This document shows, piece by piece, positions 42,078-49,450 of a stretch of DNA of 64,000 nt. Below the pieces are notes generated by a model, which made no database searches, had not been told where the DNA came from, and was given only the letters and a program-made list of their open reading frames with translations. Position 1 is the stretch's first letter; each line of letters starts with the position of its first letter. The position numbers and the translations under genes were made by a program. Source of the DNA: Pseudomonas entomophila (GTDB taxonomy: Bacteria; Pseudomonadota; Gammaproteobacteria; Pseudomonadales; Pseudomonadaceae); NCBI RefSeq assembly GCF_029193575.1, contig NZ_JARGCS010000037.1, positions 1-64,000 on the forward strand, written 5' to 3'.

Positions 42078-43265
42078 TCAGTTGATGGCGGTGGCCGGCG
42101 TGCTGGCGGCGCGGCGGTCGAGGCGGCCGCTGTAGACGGTCAGGGCCAGGGCGCCGAGGGTGACCAGCGCGGCGATCCACGGCGTGTGGCCCAGGCCCAG
42201 GTGCTGCACCACCTGCGCGCCGGCCCAGGAGCCACCGGCCACGCCCAGGTTGAAGGCGGCGATGTTGAAGCCTGCGGCCACGTCGACGGCGTCCGGCGCC
42301 ACCTGTTCGGCCTGCTGCACCACGTACACCTGCAGCCCCGGCACGTTGCCGAAGGCCACGGCGCCCCAGGCCAGCACGGTGAGCACCACCAGCACCGGGT
42401 GCGGCGCGGTGAAGGTCAGCACCATCAGCACCACGGCCAGGGCCAGGAAGATGGTCGACAGCGCGCTGACCGGGCCCTTGCGGTCGGCCAGGCGGCCGCC
42501 CCAGACGTTGCCCAGTGCCACCGACACGCCGTAGGCCAGCAGCACCAGGGCGACGCTGTTCGGGCCGAAGCCGGCGATGTCCTGCAGGATCGGCGCGAGG
42601 AAGGTGAAGGCGATCAGCGAGCCGCCATAACCCACGGCGGTCATGGCGTACACCAGCAGCAGGCGCGGTTGCAGCATCACCCGCAGTTGGCGCAGCAGCG
42701 GCGCCGGCGCGCTGTGCTGGATGCCCTTGGGCACGAACAGCAGGGCGCCGAGCAGGGCGATGAGGCCGAAGGCGGCGACCACCAGGAAGGTCGTGCGCCA
42801 GCCGAAGTGCTGGCCGATGAAGGTACCCAGCGGGATGCCGGTGACGAACGCCACGGTCATGCCGCTGAACATGGTGGCGATGGCGCTGGCGGCCTTTTCC
42901 TTGCTCACCAGGTTGGTGGCGATGATCGAGCCGACCGAGAAGAACACCCCGTGGGCCAGGCCCGTGAGGATGCGCGCGACGATCAGCGATTCGTAGCTGG
43001 GCGCCTGCCAGGCCACCAGGTTACCGGCGGTGAACAGCGCCATCAGCCCGACCAGCAGCAGCTTGCGCGGGATGCGCCCGGTCATGGCGGTGAGCAGCGG
43101 GGCGCCGATGGCCACGCTCAGGGCGTACAGGCTGACCAGCAGGCCGGCGGAGGGCAGGGTGACCGAGAGGTCGTTGGCGATGGTCGGGATCAGGCCGACG
43201 ATGACGAATTCCGTGGTGCCGATGGCGAAGGCACTCAGGGTCAGGGCGAGCAGGGCAAGTGGCAT
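42078..43265 (-). CDS. MFS transporter, drug:H+ antiporter-1 type (AraJ/YdhP-like)
   Basis: 395 residues with twelve membrane segments. The first is MPLALLALTLSAFAIGTTEFVIVGL, with GTTEFVIVGL being typical of DHA1 efflux pumps; motif A is seen around LLTAMTGRIPRKLL, with a further ADRKGP motif after helix 8. An upstream GTG at 43274 is possible, but ATG 43265 is used. It is a likely exporter of small hydrophobic compounds. It is in an operon with the OYE gene downstream; a LysR gene lies upstream on the same strand. Confidence 0.88.
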   Translation of the reverse strand: MPLALLALTLSAFAIGTTEFVIVGLIPTIANDLSVTLPSAGLLVSLYALSVAIGAPLLTAMTGRIPRKLLLVGLMALFTAGNLVAWQAPSYESLIVARILTGLAHGVFFSVGSIIATNLVSKEKAASAIATMFSGMTVAFVTGIPLGTFIGQHFGWRTTFLVVAAFGLIALLGALLFVPKGIQHSAPAPLLRQLRVMLQPRLLLVYAMTAVGYGGSLIAFTFLAPILQDIAGFGPNSVALVLLAYGVSVALGNVWGGRLADRKGPVSALSTIFLALAVVLMVLTFTAPHPVLVVLTVLAWGAVAFGNVPGLQVYVVQQAEQVAPDAVDVAAGFNIAAFNLGVAGGSWAGAQVVQHLGLGHTPWIAALVTLGALALTVYSGRLDRRAASTPATAIN

Positions 43266-43347
43266 GGGGAGCACCAGGTTGTTCAGGGATGGTGCGGATT
43301 CTGGGCAGGTGGCCGTGGGGGAAAAAGCGGGTTTGGGGACAATCAGT

Positions 43348-43364
43348 TTTGCTCTGCAAGCAAA
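43348..43364. promoter_or_regulatory. Inverted repeat upstream of the MFS/OYE operon
   Basis: TTTGCT-CTGCA-AGCAAA is a perfect 6-bp palindrome with a 5-bp spacer, a size suited to LysR (T-N11-A) regulators. It is 83 bp before the MFS start; the LysR protein encoded next door is the obvious candidate. Confidence 0.4.
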
Positions 43365-43384
43365 GAAGTCGGCGGTGTCTTTGC

Positions 43385-43474
43385 TGGCCCTATCGCGGGC
43401 AAGCCCGCTCCAGGTACCCCGCAGTGCTTAGGGTCAGTGGTTAACCTGTGGGGGGCTACACCCGCGATAGGGGC
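43385..43474. repeat. REP pair, partly degraded
   Basis: GGCCCTATCGCGGGCAAGCCCGCTCCAGGT faces ACCTGTGGGGGGCTACACCCGCGATAGGGG; the right member has mismatches. It is located between the MFS and LysR genes. Confidence 0.7.
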
Positions 43475-43489
43475 GTCACTGACCCATCG

Positions 43490-44395
43490 CTAAACCACAT
43501 CCCGCTCCAACGACTTCCACAACTCCAGCATCGTCTGGTTGCCATTGCCCACCGAGCGGAACGACCAGATCTCCAGCTCCGCGCTCCACTGCGCTCCCCC
43601 GGCGCGCACCAGTCGCCCGGCCGCCAGTTCTTCCTCGACCGCCGACTCCGGCAACCAGGTGATCCCATACCCCTCGCGCGCCATGCGCATCAGGTGCATG
43701 GCCATGTCCGCCTCGTAGAAGCGCTTCAGGTGCGCCTGCCCTGGCTGCCCCTGCAACACCACATCCACCACTCGCCCGAGGAAGGAGGTGGCGGTGTATG
43801 CCAGGTACGGAATCGGCGTTTCCGGCGTGCCCGGCAGGGCGAACAGCGGCTTGCCCTCGGCATCCGGCGCCGACACCGGGAAGAACGCATCGCTGCCCAG
43901 GCGCAGGCCGACGAACTTGTCCGGGTCGAGCACGATCGGCGCGCGCGGGTGGCTGTAGCCGATCATCAGGTCGCAGCCGCCCTCGGCCAGGGCGATCACC
44001 GCCTCCTGCACGTTGGCCGCCAGCACCCGCGCGTTGAAGTAGCCGTTGCGCCGCTGGAACTGGGCGAACCATTTGGGCAGGAAGGTCATCGACAGGGTGT
44101 GCCCGGCCACTACCTGGATCGACCGCCCCGGCATGCGCTCGCCGCGGCGCAGCGCCGAGCGCAGTTCGAGGAACACCGACAGCGCCTCGCGGCCCTCGTC
44201 GCAGAAGGTCTGCCCGGCCTTGGTCAGTTGCACCGGGTAGGTGCCGCGGTCGACCAGCTCGACCCCCACCCAGTCCTCCAGCGAGCGGATGCGCCGCGAC
44301 AGCGCCGACTGGGTGATGCAACGCAGCTCGGCGGCGCGGGAGAAGTTCTTGGTCTGGGCGATCGCCAGTAGGTCGTCGATCCATTTGGTTTGCAT
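43490..44395 (-). CDS. LysR-family transcriptional regulator
   Basis: 301 residues; ATG at 44395. The N-terminal winged helix reads MQTKWIDDLLAIAQTKNFSR and ITQSALSRRIRSLEDWVGVELVDRG, a standard LysR DNA-binding domain. The effector domain contains QVVAGHTLSMTFLPKW and the later GITWLPESAVEEELAAGRL. It is divergent from the dicarboxylate symporter/racemase operon and upstream of the MFS/OYE genes. LysR proteins usually control the divergent operon, so the symporter-racemase pair is the more likely target. Confidence 0.9.
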   Translation of the reverse strand: MQTKWIDDLLAIAQTKNFSRAAELRCITQSALSRRIRSLEDWVGVELVDRGTYPVQLTKAGQTFCDEGREALSVFLELRSALRRGERMPGRSIQVVAGHTLSMTFLPKWFAQFQRRNGYFNARVLAANVQEAVIALAEGGCDLMIGYSHPRAPIVLDPDKFVGLRLGSDAFFPVSAPDAEGKPLFALPGTPETPIPYLAYTATSFLGRVVDVVLQGQPGQAHLKRFYEADMAMHLMRMAREGYGITWLPESAVEEELAAGRLVRAGGAQWSAELEIWSFRSVGNGNQTMLELWKSLERDVV

Positions 44396-44440
44396 GTGCG
44401 TGGCTCGGCAAAGGGGGCAGGTTCTGGGACAGGTGCGCGG

Positions 44441-44480
44441 TCCTTGTGGGAGCGGCCTTGCGCCGCGAAAGGGCCGCGCA
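44441..44480. repeat. REP-like hairpin of another subtype
   Basis: CCTTGTGGGAGCGGCCTTGCGCCGCGAAAGGGCCGCGC differs from the main REP family of this window (GCGGCCTTGCGCCGCGAAAGGG core). It lies in the LysR/symporter divergent region. Confidence 0.6.
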
Positions 44481-44633
44481 GCGGCCGCGGCGATATCATG
44501 CCTGGCACTGGGGCAATAACCATGACGATTACGCATAGAACTATGGCGCATCCTCATCAGCTGTCGATGCCAGCCGTCGTAGCCTGTCCCCCGCCCCCAC
44601 TTCAGAGGTGGCGCACGACAGGCAGAGGTCGCC

Positions 44634-45899
44634 ATGAACAACAAGAAACTACCCCGTTACATTGCCGTGGCGATCGTCCTCGGCATCCTCGTCGGCTGGC
44701 TGTGCAACAGCTACGCCGGTTCAGCCCAGGCAGCCAAGGACATCGCTGGCTACTTCAGCCTGGTCACCGACATCTTCCTGCGCATGATCAAGATGATCAT
44801 CGCCCCCCTGGTGTTCGCCACCCTGGTGGCCGGCATCAGCAGCCTGGGCAGCTCGGCCTCGGTGGGGCGTATCGGCCTGCGTTCGATGACCTGGTTCGTC
44901 AGCGCCTCGGTGTTCTCCCTGGCCCTGGGCATGCTCTTGGTCAACGTGTTCCAGCCGGGCGCCGACCTGCACCTGAGCGTGCCCCAGGCCCAGGCCGCCA
45001 GCGCGGTGCCGGTCAGTGCCGGCGACTTCAGCCTCAAGACCTTCATCAGCCACGTGTTCCCGCGCAGCATCGCCGAGGCCATGGCCAACAACGAGATCCT
45101 GCAGATCGTGGTGTTCTCGCTGTTCTTCGGCCTGGCCCTGGCCTACGTGCGCCAGCAAGGCAACACGCGCATCGGGCAGTTGGTGGACGAGCTGGCCAAG
45201 GTGATGTTCCGCATCACCGACTACGTGATGCTGTTCGCCCCGGTCGGTGTGTTCGCCGCGCTGGCCGCCGCCGTCACCACCCAGGGCATCGGCCTGCTGT
45301 TGGACTACGGCAAGCTGATCGGCCAGTTCTACGTCGGCATCCTGCTGCTGTGGCTGGCGCTGTTCGCGGTTGGCTACGCCTTCCTCGGGCGCCCGGTGTT
45401 CACCCTCGGCAAGCTGATCCGCGAGCCGGTGCTGCTGGCGTTCTCCACCGCCAGCAGCGAGTCGGCCTACCCCAAGACCATCGATGCGCTGGAGAAATTC
45501 GGCGCGCCCAAGCGTGTGTCGAGTTTCGTCCTGCCACTGGGTTACTCGTTCAACCTCGACGGCTCGATGATGTACCAGGCCTTCGCCATCCTGTTCATCG
45601 CCCAGGCCTACGGCATCGACCTGAGCTTCACCCAGCAGTTGTTGATCCTGCTGACGCTGATGGTCACCAGCAAGGGCATGGCCGGGGTGGCGCGGGCCTC
45701 GGTGGTGGTGGTCGCGGCCACGCTGCCGATGTTCCACCTGCCTGAGGCGGGGCTGCTGTTGATCCTGGCCATCGACCAGTTCCTCGACATGGGCCGCACC
45801 GCCACCAACGTGGTCGGTAACAGCATCGCCACGGCGGTGATCGCCAAGCTCGAAGACCGCCACGCCCCCCAACCGCAAGCAGCGGCGCAGGCCGCCTGA
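44634..45899 (+). CDS. Dicarboxylate/amino-acid:cation symporter (DAACS family)
   Basis: 421 residues with eight membrane segments and two re-entrant loops. Key blocks are FLRMIKMIIAPLVFATLVAGI near residue 48, a Ser-rich loop LAFSTASSESAYPKTI (HP1) near 276, LPLGYSFNLDGSMMYQAFA near 304 and the DMGRTATNVVGNSIA Asp/Asn site near 383. These are the glutamate/aspartate/C4-dicarboxylate transporter hallmarks (GltP/DctA). It imports acidic amino acids or dicarboxylates with H+ or Na+. The following Asp/Glu-racemase gene starts at its stop codon, suggesting aspartate or a related amino acid as substrate. Confidence 0.92.
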   Translation: MNNKKLPRYIAVAIVLGILVGWLCNSYAGSAQAAKDIAGYFSLVTDIFLRMIKMIIAPLVFATLVAGISSLGSSASVGRIGLRSMTWFVSASVFSLALGMLLVNVFQPGADLHLSVPQAQAASAVPVSAGDFSLKTFISHVFPRSIAEAMANNEILQIVVFSLFFGLALAYVRQQGNTRIGQLVDELAKVMFRITDYVMLFAPVGVFAALAAAVTTQGIGLLLDYGKLIGQFYVGILLLWLALFAVGYAFLGRPVFTLGKLIREPVLLAFSTASSESAYPKTIDALEKFGAPKRVSSFVLPLGYSFNLDGSMMYQAFAILFIAQAYGIDLSFTQQLLILLTLMVTSKGMAGVARASVVVVAATLPMFHLPEAGLLLILAIDQFLDMGRTATNVVGNSIATAVIAKLEDRHAPQPQAAAQAA

Positions 45900-47344
45900 T
45901 GAGAGCGCCCATGAAAACCTCCCGCACCCTGGGCATCGTCGGTGGCCTTGGCGCCCTGGCCGGCGGCGACCTGTTCCTGAAGCTGCTCAAGAGCGAAGCG
46001 TTGCTGGCCGACCAGGGCCGCTACCACCTGTTGTTCGAGCAGCACCCGTTCAAGGACCTGGCGCTGCCCTTGGCTGCCGAGGCCAGCATGACCTCGCGCA
46101 AGCTGTACGTGTTCCAGGCCTGCCAGCGCCACGCCGCCCGCGGCGCCGACGCGTTATTGGTGCCGTGCTTCGCCAGCCAGACCTTCCTCGACGAACTGCG
46201 CGGCGAGCTGGACATCCCGGTGCTCGACTTGATGGCGGCGCTCCAGGCCCATGTGCGCCAGCGGGTCGAGCCCGGCGCGCGCCTGGGCGTGCTGGCGTCG
46301 GATTACGTGCGTGGCGCGGGGCTGTTCGAGCGCTGCTTCGGCGCTGAGTTCGAGCTGCTGTACCCCTCGGCGCCGCAGCAGGCGTCGCTGATGCAGGCGG
46401 TGTACGGCGCGGCGGGTTTGAAGGCCGGGCAACTGGACGGCGTGGCGCTGGAGCTGTTGCACGAGGTGTGCCTGGACCTCGACCGCCAGGGCGCGACCCT
46501 GCTGCTGCCGGGCATGACCGAACTGTCGCTGGTGGCGGCCGACCTGCAACGTCGCGGCCTGCGCTGCGTGGATGCCAACCAGGTGTATGCCGACTACGCC
46601 GGCGCCCTGGAGGCTCGCGCTACCGCGCCGGCGTTCAAGCTGGGCATCGTCGGCGGCGTCGGCCCGGCGGCGACCGTGGATTTCATGGGCAAGGTGGTGA
46701 AGAACACCCCTGCGGGGCGCGACCAGGAGCACATCAAGATGGTGGTCGAGCACAACCCGCAGATCCCCGACCGCACCGCCAACCTGCTGCACCGCCAGGC
46801 CGACCCGACGGTGGCGCTGTACGCGACCTGCAAGCGCCTGGCGTGCGAGGGCGCGATGGCCATCGCCATACCGTGCAATACCGCGCATGCGTATGTGGAG
46901 CGGATCCAGGAGCACCTGGAGGTGCCGATCGTCAACATGCTGAGCGAGACGGTCGAGTTCATCGTGCGCCGCTATGGCGTGGCGCCGAAGGTGGGGTTGC
47001 TGGCCACCTCGGGGACCATCGCCAGTGGTGTCTACCACGAGGCCGCGCAGCGTGCCGGGCTGGTGTTGCTGGTGCCCGACGAGGCGGCGCAGGCGCGGGT
47101 GATGCGGGCGATCTATGGCGAGCGTGGGGTCAAGGCGGGGTTTACCGAGGGGCTGTGCAAGGAGGACCTGTTGATGGCGGCGGCGCAGTTGGTGGAGCAG
47201 GGGGCGGGGGTGTTGATCCTGGGGTGTACCGAGTTGCCGTTGATTCTGGCGCAGGGCGAGGATGTGGCGATTGGCGGGGGGAGGGTGGCGTTGGTCGACC
47301 CGACCGAGGTGCTCGCGCGGCGGTGTGTGGCATTGGCCATATGA
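45899..47344 (+). CDS. Tandem-domain aspartate/glutamate racemase-family protein
   Basis: 481 residues consist of two racemase-like domains fused. Domain 2 (from about residue 247) has both catalytic Cys: AIAIPCNTAH (Cys326) and LILGCTELPL (Cys443). Domain 1 (residues about 8-240) keeps Cys90 (LLVPCFASQT), but its second site reads LLLPGMTELS, with Gly205 in place of Cys, so it should not racemise. The enzyme would convert an L/D acidic amino acid or a similar acid. The first ATG overlaps the symporter stop (TGATG); an ATG at 45911 behind GAGAG is an alternative. It is co-transcribed with the symporter. Confidence 0.88.
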   Translation: MRAPMKTSRTLGIVGGLGALAGGDLFLKLLKSEALLADQGRYHLLFEQHPFKDLALPLAAEASMTSRKLYVFQACQRHAARGADALLVPCFASQTFLDELRGELDIPVLDLMAALQAHVRQRVEPGARLGVLASDYVRGAGLFERCFGAEFELLYPSAPQQASLMQAVYGAAGLKAGQLDGVALELLHEVCLDLDRQGATLLLPGMTELSLVAADLQRRGLRCVDANQVYADYAGALEARATAPAFKLGIVGGVGPAATVDFMGKVVKNTPAGRDQEHIKMVVEHNPQIPDRTANLLHRQADPTVALYATCKRLACEGAMAIAIPCNTAHAYVERIQEHLEVPIVNMLSETVEFIVRRYGVAPKVGLLATSGTIASGVYHEAAQRAGLVLLVPDEAAQARVMRAIYGERGVKAGFTEGLCKEDLLMAAAQLVEQGAGVLILGCTELPLILAQGEDVAIGGGRVALVDPTEVLARRCVALAI

Positions 47345-47364
47345 TGTGCCGGCCCCATCGCGGG

Positions 47365-47512
47365 CCGGTATGGACGACCAAATGGCCAATGATCATGCAG
47401 GTCTTTGAGATTGATATCAGCCGGCTTTGAAACCTGGTTTACCATTGGCCGCGCGCCAGGCCTTCACCTCTGCCACTATGAATTCCGGGCCGTCTTTTCC
47501 TGGTTCGGGATA
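47365..47512. repeat. 148-bp direct repeat, copy A
   Basis: Runs from CCGGTATGGACGACC to CTGGTTCGGGATA and matches 47718-47865 at 144 of 148 positions by eye. It covers the 3' flank and last about 30 codons of the immunity gene at 47417. Confidence 0.85.
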
Positions 47513-47668
47513 GGCAAATAAGTCAGATTTTGCCGGGTGCTCAGAAATTCGCTCGAATGCCGCCACTGCATTAATGTGCTCTTGGTCAGTCGGATAGTCG
47601 GCGGTGTAGATCTTGATCGCGAACTCAAGGAACTCCGCCTGAGTGAAGTCGCTAATAGATGTTTTCAA
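47417..47668 (-). CDS. Colicin/pyocin DNase immunity protein (copy 2)
   Basis: 83 residues in the Im2/Im9-like family: SISDFTQAEFLEFAIKIY, ADYPTDQEHINAVAAFERISEHP and YPEPGKDGPEFIVAEVKAWR, where the YPxPGKDxP segment and the preceding acidic helix bind the DNase. The start is a TTG at 47668 (LKTSISDF) with GGGAGAAG just upstream; the ATG at 47749 would add 27 non-family residues. The N-terminal half differs from the immunity protein at 47770, while the last about 29 residues are identical, which reflects the DNA repeat. It protects against nuclease bacteriocins, possibly one not made here. Confidence 0.85.
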   Translation of the reverse strand: MKTSISDFTQAEFLEFAIKIYTADYPTDQEHINAVAAFERISEHPAKSDLFAYPEPGKDGPEFIVAEVKAWRAANGKPGFKAG

Positions 47669-47690
47669 TTTCTTCTCCCTTGTCGCGATG

Positions 47691-47723
47691 GACCCTATCG
47701 CGGGGCCCGCGATAGGGCCGGTA
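47691..47723. repeat. REP hairpin between the two immunity genes
   Basis: ACCCTATCGCGGGGCCCGCGATAGGGCCGG is a nearly complete self-paired REP. It abuts the start of direct-repeat copy B, and a partial REP (47347-47368) abuts copy A, so the REP moved with, or bounded, the duplication. Confidence 0.7.
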
Positions 47724-47865
47724 TGGACGACCAAATGGCCAATGGTCATGCAGGTCTTTGAGATTGATATCAGCCGGCTTTGAAGCCTGGTTTACCATTG
47801 GCCGCGCGCCAGGCCTTCACCTCTGCCACTATGAATTCCGGGCCGTCCTTTCCTGGCTCGGGATA
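47718..47865. repeat. 148-bp direct repeat, copy B
   Basis: Matches 47365-47512 with four differences. It includes the 3' part of the immunity gene at 47770. Confidence 0.85.
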
Positions 47866-48021
47866 ATATAGAAGGTCAGAGCCTGAGGGGTGCTCGGTGA
47901 GTCGTTCAAATTCAAGTACCGCTTCGATTTGCTCGGCTTCGGAGGGGAAGTTTGCATAATAGGTTTTTCTGACAAACGCCAGAAACTCTGTTTCCGTGTA
48001 ATCGGATAATTGGATTTTCAT
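47770..48021 (-). CDS. Colicin/pyocin DNase immunity protein (copy 1, next to the pyocin)
   Basis: 83 residues, MKIQLSDYTETEFLAFVRKTYY then EQIEAVLEFERLTEHPSGSD and YYPEPGKDGPEFIVAEVKAW, an Im-type four-helix inhibitor of HNH DNase colicins. The ATG at 48021 would overlap the pyocin stop in an ATGA (48018-48021) if the pyocin frame were intact, the usual coupling of toxin and immunity. In the present sequence the shifted pyocin frame instead runs on over this gene to 47912. It should give self-protection. Confidence 0.9.
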   Translation of the reverse strand: MKIQLSDYTETEFLAFVRKTYYANFPSEAEQIEAVLEFERLTEHPSGSDLLYYPEPGKDGPEFIVAEVKAWRAANGKPGFKAG

Positions 48022-49240
48022 TGTTGCTTTCTCCGGTGGATTTCAATGTGCAGTCTTGGGGGGTTAGCGTGATGTTGTCTACATCATAAACATCTCCGCC
48101 TAGAGAAATAGGCTTTCTGTGATGAAGCTCATACACACTGCGAGCGCCAACGCGTTCTGATCGTGGGACGAATGGCGCTTGTCCTAGTTTCATTTTTGCA
48201 AGATTACCGGCATTGAATTGAGTGGCGAGTGACTGCTCGCTGGCAACTGCCTTCCAAAGGCTGCTTCTGAACCCTCTCCAGTTAGAAAATGATTGACCTC
48301 TTAATTTGTCGGCAATTTGACTTGGAATGGTTGCTCCCTCGCCTTGTGATGCGGCAGGTGCCCAAGCACTTTCAATAGTTGTTCCCTGCCCTGTAACTGT
48401 TCCAGGCTCCTCCCGCCGGTCCCTGAACATCGTATAGATCGGCAGCATCCCGGAATCCACCGGGAATACGATGATGTAGTCATCGAAACTCGCATCGGCC
48501 GCTTCGGGGAAGGCATCTATCCTGCCGTCCATTGGCGTGATGGAGGCCCCGTCATAGACCGGTGGTTCGGGTTGCTCCGTTGGCAGGGTGGTCGAGGGAT
48601 CGCTCGGGTTGACGATAGGCGTCCAGGTCAATGTGCGAGGCGGTGTATCGGCGGTTGTGGCGCTGTAGAGCTTGCGTTGCGCATCGTAGGTTGCCGCCAG
48701 CACGCGCACATCCGCCGGGATCGCCTGGCCATCGGTCGGTATCACCAGAATTTCCGAATGCCCCTCGGCGTCGGTTCTGGAGCTGATGCGATAAGGCAGC
48801 TCGGCACTACCCCCGCGCGCGGCGATCGCATGCAAATCGTCTTGTCGATTGGATGCCAGATCCGAAAGCGGCGTTTGCAAGGCGTAGCGCTGGGGCAGTT
48901 CGCCATTGCCCAGCCTGGATGAGTAGAGCAGTGCGGAAACACCGACGAAAAGACCCGCCGCCACACTGCTGGCCAGTGCTGCCAGGCCGCCGATTGCCGA
49001 ACCAATGGAAGCGCGTACCGCCAATTGAGTGGCCGCGGATACCACGCTCCCGGATGCCGTGATGACAGTGGGCCCTGCTAGCGCGAGCGATCCCATGACG
49101 GGGTAGGTATTGGCCAGGCGCTCAGCTTCGGCTTTTGCTGCGGCTTCGATAGCGAGACGTTCGGCTTCGGCTTGTGGTAATGAGCGAAGGGAAGAGAGGC
49201 TATAGTTCGACTCATATGCCGGCAATGACTGAGAGGCCAT
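47912..49240 (-). CDS. S-type pyocin, HNH DNase type, frameshifted at its C-terminus
   Basis: 442 residues as read. A short N-terminus with a charged helix (AEAERLAIEAAAKAEAERLA) precedes a Pyocin_S-type central domain (residues about 50-290) and a DNase domain with NWRGFRSSLWKAVASE and YELHHRKPISLGGDVYDVDN. The family ending, TPKRHIDIHRGK in colicin E9, is in another frame here: adding one C to the C6 tract at 48058-48063 would give TPPRLHIEIHRRKQQ and a stop at 48018, overlapping the immunity ATG. As it stands the two last metal-ligand His are lost and 35 unrelated residues follow. The receptor-binding region seems short. Weak ribosome site. Confidence 0.82.
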   Translation of the reverse strand: MASQSLPAYESNYSLSSLRSLPQAEAERLAIEAAAKAEAERLANTYPVMGSLALAGPTVITASGSVVSAATQLAVRASIGSAIGGLAALASSVAAGLFVGVSALLYSSRLGNGELPQRYALQTPLSDLASNRQDDLHAIAARGGSAELPYRISSRTDAEGHSEILVIPTDGQAIPADVRVLAATYDAQRKLYSATTADTPPRTLTWTPIVNPSDPSTTLPTEQPEPPVYDGASITPMDGRIDAFPEAADASFDDYIIVFPVDSGMLPIYTMFRDRREEPGTVTGQGTTIESAWAPAASQGEGATIPSQIADKLRGQSFSNWRGFRSSLWKAVASEQSLATQFNAGNLAKMKLGQAPFVPRSERVGARSVYELHHRKPISLGGDVYDVDNITLTPQDCTLKSTGESNNENPIIRLHGNRVSGVCQKNLLCKLPLRSRANRSGT

Positions 49241-49281
49241 AAATAAGTGTTTGGGAAATGAATTACAGCAAAAGAAGAAGA

Positions 49282-49301
49282 TCTGACGGCCTCGTGTCAG
49301 A
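49282..49301. promoter_or_regulatory. Inverted repeat upstream of the pyocin gene
   Basis: TCTGAC-N8-GTCAGA is a perfect 6-bp palindrome, 42 bp before the pyocin start. It is not the LexA consensus (CTGT-N8-ACAG) and no PrtN P-box was identified, so its role is open. Confidence 0.35.
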
Positions 49302-49347
49302 CATCTTGTCGATTTAGCGCACCTTCGGGGAATAAGTTGCTGCCACT

Positions 49348-49446
49348 GGCCCTATCGCGGGGCAAGCCCGCTCCTACAGGTTCACCGCTGATTCTGAGAA
49401 CGGCGCTGTACCTGTAGGAGCGGGCTTGCCCCGCGATAGGGCCGGC
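49348..49446. repeat. REP pair (inverted), long and well conserved
   Basis: GGCCCTATCGCGGGGCAAGCCCGCTCCTACAGG faces CCTGTAGGAGCGGGCTTGCCCCGCGATAGGGCC over about 30 bp. It closes the sulfur operon ending at 49451. Confidence 0.9.
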
Positions 49447-49450
49447 GGTA

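Noticed and set aside
44511..44530. TGGCAC-TGGGG-CAAT upstream of the symporter as a sigma-54 promoter
   Set aside because: The -24 half is perfect, but the -12 GC is absent at the required spacing, so it does not fit.
47341..47865. CRISPR-like array
   Set aside because: There are only two repeat units, each 148 bp and overlapping coding sequence, with no short regular repeats or spacers.
49282..49301. LexA (SOS) box for the pyocin
   Set aside because: The palindrome TCTGAC-N8-GTCAGA does not match CTGT-N8-ACAG; it is listed only as an unassigned inverted repeat.
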